Shown: one piece after another, positions 57,684 through 64,000 of the stretch
How the letters are laid out: every line of letters begins with the position of its first letter
Position numbering within the stretch: position 1 is the first letter of the stretch
Origin: Brucellaceae bacterium
GTDB taxonomy: Bacteria; Pseudomonadota; Alphaproteobacteria; Rhizobiales; Rhizobiaceae
Assembly (NCBI GenBank): GCA_020637755.1
Contig: JACKJW010000015.1
Span: 1-64,000, forward strand
Length of the DNA: 64,000 bases
Direction: 5' to 3'
Made by a program: the position numbers and the translations under genes
The notes under the pieces: generated by a model
Databases searched by the model: none
The model's input: only the letters and a program-made list of their open reading frames with translations
What the model was told of the DNA's origin: nothing

Positions 57684-59418
57684 TTGAAACATCGCACCTT
57701 GCTCGCCGCCGGCACCGCGCTTCTGGCTTTCAACATCGGCACGGCGCTGGCCGCCGGGCCTGCCGCCATGGCCCGCAGTGACTCACCCGTCCTGCTGGCG
57801 CAGGCAGACCCGTCGCAGCTGTCGCCGGAAGAAATGCGCAAGAAACTGCGCCGCGAGATGCGCGAGCAACGCCAGGAACAGCGTCAGGCCGTCCCTGCTG
57901 AACAGGCAGCACCGCAAGCCCCGGCTGCCGAAGAACCCCGCAAGACCAAGAAGCAGTTGCGGCGCGAAGAGCGCCAGGACCTGCGCAAGGAGTTTCGCGA
58001 GAACCTGCGCGAGGAAACGCGCGGCAAGAAGGAACCGGCCCGGCGTGCCGAAGAACCGTCCAGGCCGGCGCCTGAACCCCGCCCCGTCCCTGAGCCCCGC
58101 AAAGCGGAAAAGAAGCCGGTGCCCGAAACCCCGGTGAAGACACCCTCACGCATCACGGACACGGCCCGGCCGGCACCCGCGGAAGAGCCCGTGCGCCGGA
58201 CCGGCGATCCCCGGAACGCGGACAAGCGCGACAAGAAACCGGTCGTGACCGGTGACCAGCCTGCGGCACCTGTCAAGCCGGTGACGTCCGATGCGCCGCC
58301 GGTCGATACGTCCAGAACGCCGGTCATGGTGACGACGCCGCCTGACCTGCGCAAGCCGCGCAATGAACGCGTGAGTGACACGGCAACCCCCGGGGAGCGC
58401 CGCGAACGGCGCGCCGGCCGGCGTGAGGACCAGCGCGCCGGGCATCCGCGCATCGACGAGCCGGTCCGCCCCGTGACCGAGGAACGTGGCGAACGGATCG
58501 ACCCGCGCGAAGCACGCACCGGGCGCCGCCCGGACGAGGACAGGGTGCGCGATCGCCGCACCTTCGGTGACCGCACCGTGCTGCGCCTCGGCGACGGCCG
58601 CCTGGTGGTGGAACTGAACGCCGAAACGGATTCGCGCCTGCGCCGCAGCTACCGAAACGTGGAAACCGAGCGCCTGCCCGGCGGGCGGCTGCGTGAGACC
58701 GTGGCGCGCCCCGACGGCTCGCAGGTCGTTACCATCTATGACCGCTACGGCGACATCCTGCGCCGCTCGCGCATCCTGCCGAACGGACGCGAGATCGTGC
58801 TCTTTTACGTCCCGCACGACCGCTGGGACCGTATCCCCGGCTGGGATCGCGATCCGGGCTACGGCCTGCCGCCCATCGTCGTGAACGTGCCCTATGACGA
58901 TTACATCTGGGAGCCGCGCGGTGCCTCGGCAGATGACTACTACGACTTCCTCTACCAGCCGCCGGTCGAAGCCGCAGAGCGCCTCTATTCCGTTGACGAA
59001 GTGCGCCGCTCGGCACGCCTTCGCCAGAAGTTGCCCCGTGTCGACCTGTCGACCGTGACCTTCGCCTTCGGTTCGGCGGAAATTCGCGACGGCGACGTGG
59101 AAAAACTTCAGGCGCTTGCCGAGGCCATGGACCGCATCCTCAAGGAGAACCCGTCGGAAAGCTTCCTGATCGAGGGCCACACCGATGCGGTCGGCTCTGA
59201 TGAAGCAAACCTCGCTCTCTCCGACAAGCGTGCCGAGGCCGTTGCCGTGGCCCTGACCGACGTGTTCGGCCTTCCGCGGAAAATCTGGTCACGCAGGGCT
59301 ATGGCGAAAGCGACCTGAAGGTGCAGACCGAAGCGCCCAACGAGGAAAACCGCCGGGTGACAGTGCGCCGCATCACCCGCTGGTTACATCGCCCGACGCG
59401 CAAGTGTCCCAGCGCTGA
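57684..59418 (+). pseudogene. OmpA family protein with long charged linker, frameshifted at the C-terminus
   Basis: A signal peptide (MKHRTLLAAGTALLAFNIGT, cleavage near ALAAG) is followed by about 250 residues rich in Arg, Glu and Pro with KKLRREMREQ-type coils. A RERGRG-like region GDGRLVVELNAETDSRLRRS comes next, and then an OmpA-like C-terminal domain with VDLSTVTFAFGSAEIRDGDV and IEGHTDAVGSDEANLALSDKRAEAVA (peptidoglycan-binding Asp and Arg). One base is missing near 59276 and one near 59376. With both restored the protein ends VQTEAPNEENRRVTVRRI... VSQR at the TGA 59416-59418. The unrestored frame ends at 59318 as 544 residues. Expected to tether the outer membrane to the wall. Confidence 0.85.
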
Positions 59419-59765
59419 CCTGGCCGTGCCGCAAGGATTTCGCCTCGCGGCATCGGCCCTTGAAGTCAGGCCGGTGATACACCACATTCAGGCCAGCGCC
59501 ATGTTGGCGTGATAGAAAACCTTCCCTGCCCCGTCCCCCGCCGGTCCCCCCTCTCCGGCGACGGGACCAAGCGAAACCCGGCCGGTCCCCCCTCCCCGGC
59601 CGGGTTTTTCGTTGTTGGAGGCCCTCCTGCCAGTCAGATCCGCACAAGGCGGGTGTAACCGGCATCACAGCGCACAGGCTCGCCCCACAAATCGAATGGA
59701 CAAGACGCCCGGCCTGCGGCCTAATGAGACCGGGGGCATCCAAACGGTGAGATGGGGAACACGTC
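59419..59765. other. Gene-free region with terminator between the OmpA-like gene and DUF4189
   Basis: 347 bp without a gene. It contains two GC-rich hairpins, of which the second is a strong terminator, and cytosine-rich text around 59523-59560 that reads as a degenerate repeat of the terminator stem. Nothing coding was seen. Confidence 0.5.
59575..59610 (+). terminator. Rho-independent terminator downstream of the OmpA-like gene
   Basis: Perfect 12-bp stem AAACCCGGCCGG / CCGGCCGGGTTT with a 10-nt loop and a short T-tail. It lies 157 bp past the restored end of the OmpA-like gene. Confidence 0.8.
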
Positions 59766-60152
59766 ATGAAACCGGTACTTCTCAAATCCGCATGCCTGGG
59801 CATCCTTCTGGCGGCCGGCATCGGCAGCACGGCTCCTGCTTTCGCGCAGGACTATTACGGAGCCATCGCCTATGCGCCGCAGCGCGGTGCCTGGGGCTGG
59901 TCCAAGGACTACACCTCCCAGCAGGACGCCGAAGACCGCGCCATGGATGAATGCGAACAGCGTTCTGAAGGCACCCGGTGCCGGATCGCCACCTGGTTCC
60001 GCAATGGCTGCGGCGCGCTTGCCACCGGCCCGAACGGCTGGGGTGCGGACTGGGGCAACACCGACTGGGAAGCGGCCACCAAGGCCATGGAACGCTGCTC
60101 CGAACACTCCAAGAATTGCAAGGTCAAGGAAAAGGTCTGCGTCCAGCAGTGA
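59766..60152 (+). CDS. DUF4189 domain exported protein
   Basis: The 128-residue product has a signal peptide (about residues 1-25, ending AFA-QD) and the DUF4189 domain: DYYGAIAYAPQRGAWGWSKD, then SQQDAEDRAMDECEQRSEGT and CRIATWFRNGCGALATGPNGWGADWG, with six cysteines that can form disulfides. The function is unknown. GATGGGGAACACGTC precedes the start. A close relative, with a 1-nt deletion, lies 123 bp downstream, which shows a local duplication. Confidence 0.9.
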   Translation: MKPVLLKSACLGILLAAGIGSTAPAFAQDYYGAIAYAPQRGAWGWSKDYTSQQDAEDRAMDECEQRSEGTRCRIATWFRNGCGALATGPNGWGADWGNTDWEAATKAMERCSEHSKNCKVKEKVCVQQ

Positions 60153-60275
60153 AGCGGGAACCGGCACCCTGCCGGAATTCGGGAATGGAGTAGAAACTAA
60201 TGTTTGCCCAATGGACTGTTTTCATGCCTAAATCGGGTTTGAAGGGGCCACGCAACCTCGGCTAGGAGACAACTG

Positions 60276-60646
60276 ATGAAAAAGAGCTTGCTATCGGCGC
60301 TTCTGGTGCTGCCTCTCGTGATGGCCTCGGCAACCCCAAGTCTCGCGCGTGATTACTACGGCGCCATCGCCTATTACCCAACACCCATGCCATGGGCTGG
60401 TCCTACGACTACGGCACCCGCTGGGAAGCGGAAAACCGCGCCATGGCCGAGTGCAATTCGCGCGCCGGCGGTTGCCGTATCGCCACCTGGTTCCGCAACG
60501 CCTGCGGCGCGGTGGCCTACGGCCCGAACGGCTGGGGCGCCGATTGGGGCAATGACCGCTGGCAGGCAGAGCGCAAGGCGACGCGCCGCTGCTCGCGCCA
60601 TTCCCATTCCTGCGCCCCCAAGCGCTGGGTCTGCACGACGCGCTGA
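60276..60646 (+). pseudogene. DUF4189 paralogue with a 1-nt deletion
   Basis: The frame from 60276 gives a signal peptide (MKKSLLSALLVLPLVMASAT, then ARDYYGAIAY), and the next frame gives the rest of the domain, MGWSYDYGTRWEAENRAMAE through RIATWFRNACGAVAYGPNGW and WVCTTR. They join if one base is added in TATTACCC (60372-60379), giving S-P-N-T-H-A-M-G-W-S-Y. The paralogue upstream is intact. ACTAGGAGACAACTG precedes the start. Broken or mis-sequenced. Confidence 0.85.
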
Positions 60647-60670
60647 CCGAACCTGTCCTCCAGACATGAG

Positions 60671-60697
60671 AAGCCCGGCCTCGCAGCCGGGTTTTTC
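60671..60697 (+). terminator. Rho-independent terminator after the DUF4189 paralogue
   Basis: Stem CCCGGC (60674-60679) / GCCGGG (60686-60691), flanked by AAG and TTTTTC. Six-bp stem and a T-run, 25 bp past the stop. Confidence 0.75.
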
Positions 60698-60722
60698 ATA
60701 TCCGTGATCCGGACCTGGCCGC

Positions 60723-61079
60723 CTACTCCGAACGCAACCAGGTCTCGGCATCGCAGAAGGCGTCGCCGACCGCGCAGCCCTTGATCTTCAGCTCTTCGCC
60801 AAAGGCCATCGCCGTGCCGTTGAAGGACAGCATGCGCATCTTCTCCGGGTGTTTCATGTCCGAACCACGCCAGATATCGCCCTGCTTCTCCATGCCGTGA
60901 CACATCTCGAAGCCCGGCTGCGACCCGCTTTCGATGGTGCAATTGAGCCTGCCGTCGACAACGGCGGCCACAACCACGTCGCCATTGGGACGCTTCCAGC
61001 GCCCCTCGATGGCGTCACCTGCCACCGATGCCCCTGTGGAGAGCACCATGGCCGCAACCATGAACCCGAACATACGCAT
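60723..61079 (-). CDS. DUF2147-like exported protein
   Basis: The 118-residue product starts MRMFGFMVAAMVLSTGASVA (signal peptide to about residue 21). It continues DAIEGRWKRPNGDVVVAAVV, a G-x-W-x-x-P-x-G-x-x-V opening typical of DUF2147, then DGRLNCTIESGSQPGFEMCHG and MRMLSFNGTAMAFGEELKIKG, ending in ETWLRSE. Four cysteines suggest disulfides. DUF2147 proteins are periplasmic with unknown function. Start chosen at 61079 after GGGAGGAAATATC. The family call is moderate because some usual spacing differs. Confidence 0.75.
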   Translation of the reverse strand: MRMFGFMVAAMVLSTGASVAGDAIEGRWKRPNGDVVVAAVVDGRLNCTIESGSQPGFEMCHGMEKQGDIWRGSDMKHPEKMRMLSFNGTAMAFGEELKIKGCAVGDAFCDAETWLRSE

Positions 61080-61224
61080 GATATTTCCTCCCGAAGCCCG
61101 TCTTGCGGACTTGTTTTCCGCGGGCGCGCGCCGGCACCCGGTCATTGGAGAATGAGTTACCCACTATGCACAAAAGTGCAACTGCGACAATCCGCCGCAA
61201 AGCCGCGCCAGCTACGTGCTCCCA

Positions 61225-61560
61225 TCACTCGAGACCTGCTCCGAAGGCCGCCATGGCGGCTATGACGGGTTCCATGCGGCGGCCGGCGCCGGTCAGGGCG
61301 TATTCCGTCTTGGGAGGCACGGTCGGATAGATCGTCTTGGAGATCAGTCCCGCCGCTTCCAGCATGGCAAGCCGTGCGGCCAGCATGCGCGGGCTGATCC
61401 CGACGAGCGACTTTTGCAATTGGCTGTAACGCTTCTTGCCGGACAGCAGGTCGCGCACAATCAGCGTTGTCCATTTGCCCGACATCACCTCGGAAGCACG
61501 GGCTACAGGACATTCCTCATCGCACAAGCCATTGATATCAATCTTTTTTGTCATTTTCAT
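61225..61560 (-). CDS. HxlR family transcriptional regulator
   Basis: The 111-residue protein has the HxlR/MarR-like winged helix. LCDEECPVARASEVMSGKWTTLIVRDLLSGKKRYSQL holds the conserved Cys-Pro and the G-K-W-x-x-x-I-x-x-x-L-x-x-G motif, and VGISPRMLAARLAMLEAAGLI and PPKTEYALTGAG follow. These regulators often respond to oxidants, aldehydes or quinones. It is divergent from the small membrane protein at 61646, its probable target. The start may be the ATG at 61560 or 61554. Confidence 0.92.
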   Translation of the reverse strand: MKMTKKIDINGLCDEECPVARASEVMSGKWTTLIVRDLLSGKKRYSQLQKSLVGISPRMLAARLAMLEAAGLISKTIYPTVPPKTEYALTGAGRRMEPVIAAMAAFGAGLE

Positions 61561-61645
61561 TTTGCTATACTTTTAATAACTACTTCCTTTTTTGTAGCAG
61601 CTACGGCAGCCTTGGGCAATCCGGTTGACATGAAAGGAAAACCCC

Positions 61646-62050
61646 ATGAACCGCCTGAAGATACTCCTCATCATCGTCGCGATTTCGCAACTGGTGCTCG
61701 GCGCCCTCACCCTGATCGTGCCTGGCCCATTCTTCGCCTGGATGGGCCTCACCGTTCCACCGGCCGACAACCAGTACATGCTCGGCATGCTTGCTGCCCG
61801 CTTCATCGCCTATGGGCTGGGCTTCCTCACACTGGCCCGCGCTGCCAACCCGGATGGCTTCTGGATCCGCAACATGGTTCTCGTCCAAGCCATCGATTTT
61901 GCGGCTGGTCTGTACTATATCGCAACAGGCGTCATCGGCCTCGACGTTGCTGCATTCCCGATGGTCAATGCCGCGATCTTCGGCGCACTGCTGTGGCTCT
62001 GGGCACCCCGTGCAGCAGGCACGGACCCATCACGCCTGGCCACCGCCTGA
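61646..62050 (+). CDS. Small four-helix membrane protein next to HxlR
   Basis: The 134-residue product has four hydrophobic segments (about residues 5-25, 43-65, 73-96 and 102-120) with few charged residues. Sequence features (FFAWMGLTVPPADNQYMLGMLAARFIAYGLGF) place it in the DoxX/DUF4345-like small membrane protein group. Function is unknown. It is divergent from the HxlR regulator, 85 bp away, so the pair is a likely regulator-target unit. The start at 61646 follows AAAGGAAAACCCC. Confidence 0.78.
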   Translation: MNRLKILLIIVAISQLVLGALTLIVPGPFFAWMGLTVPPADNQYMLGMLAARFIAYGLGFLTLARAANPDGFWIRNMVLVQAIDFAAGLYYIATGVIGLDVAAFPMVNAAIFGALLWLWAPRAAGTDPSRLATA

Positions 62051-62062
62051 TCATCCCGCCGC

Positions 62063-62096
62063 AAAAGAAAACACCCGGGTGTTTCCGCCCGGGTGT
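62063..62096 (-). terminator. Terminator of rpoD, between convergent genes
   Basis: Stem ACACCCGGG (62071-62079) / CCCGGGTGT (62088-62096) with an 8-nt loop. On the minus strand it is followed by TTTTCTTTT, so it is a good rho-independent terminator for rpoD, which ends at 62124. It may also stop transcription of the plus-strand gene ending at 62050. Confidence 0.85.
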
Positions 62097-62123
62097 CTCG
62101 CATGGGATGCCTTGCAGCGCAGA

Positions 62124-64000
<1,877 letters not shown>

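Noticed and set aside
59266..59318. OmpA-like protein truly ending at 59318
   Set aside because: The sequence beyond the stop continues the OmpA fold in a shifted frame (VTQGYGES, NEENRRVTV), so an uncorrected frameshift is more likely than a natural end.

Overview
The window is about 64 kb of GC-rich chromosome from an alphaproteobacterium, most likely of the order Hyphomicrobiales (Rhizobiales). The pointers are an Irr-type Fur regulator, RutR next to an omega-aminotransferase, BoxR, an intergenic palindrome of rhizobial type, and the rpoD form at the right edge. Family and genus cannot be fixed from the sequence alone. No plasmid or phage backbone is visible, so this reads as a chromosomal catabolic region.

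Positions 1-12000 hold a phenylacetate (paa) locus after a partial AEC transporter. A minus-strand operon paaA-paaB-small membrane protein-paaC-paaD-paaE encodes the phenylacetyl-CoA epoxidase. A divergent hotdog thioesterase and a second minus-strand operon (paaI-paaK-TetR/PaaR-like-PaaX-like) follow. A plus-strand cytochrome P450-paaZ pair faces that operon across a TetR-type palindrome. The later beta-oxidation genes (paaF, paaG, paaH, paaJ) are not in the window. Positions 12000-15610 hold an integral-membrane methyltransferase, an alpha/beta hydrolase and a TetR regulator that share an 18-bp site, and a Bcr/CflA exporter.

Positions 15611-18345 are a visibly AT-richer island with a two-gene operon: a ParA-type ATPase followed after 2 bp by a SIR2-like NADase-type protein. 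I regard this as the best candidate for an undescribed (anti-phage) system. Positions 18347-23680 hold PobR-like/PobA (4-hydroxybenzoate to protocatechuate), an omega-amino acid aminotransferase with a near-consensus RutR operator in front of it, rutR, and an EamA-type exporter.

Positions 23900-45600 are a benzoyl-CoA epoxidation (box) region: benzoate-CoA ligase coupled to a DUF309 gene, boxR, a thioesterase, boxA, boxB and boxC. Inside it sit irr-DUF3228 and an envelope operon (alpha-2-macroglobulin plus PBP1C). Next to boxC are aroQ, a MarR regulator, a thioesterase, a feruloyl-CoA synthase-type ligase and a phosphoglycolate phosphatase. Five copies of a TGCA-N6-TGCA-like motif mark the promoters of the ligase, boxR and boxC/aroQ and probably form the BoxR regulon. 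The layout joins three aromatic routes that depend on CoA-thioester chemistry (phenylacetate, benzoate, hydroxycinnamate) and one that does not (pobA). A glutaryl-CoA dehydrogenase lies further right.

Positions 45600-64000 hold an RND efflux pair, glutaryl-CoA dehydrogenase, tRNA-Ile2(CAU), a set of small exported proteins (SIMPL, two tandem paralogues, OmpA-like, two DUF4189, DUF2147-like), GNAT and SnoaL proteins, an exonuclease-CBS-DUF294 protein, HxlR, a small membrane protein, and the 5'-truncated rpoD. Between 52.6 and 60.4 kb five genes carry seven small frameshifts, while genes before and after are intact. That pattern suggests either a locally poor assembly or a decaying segment.
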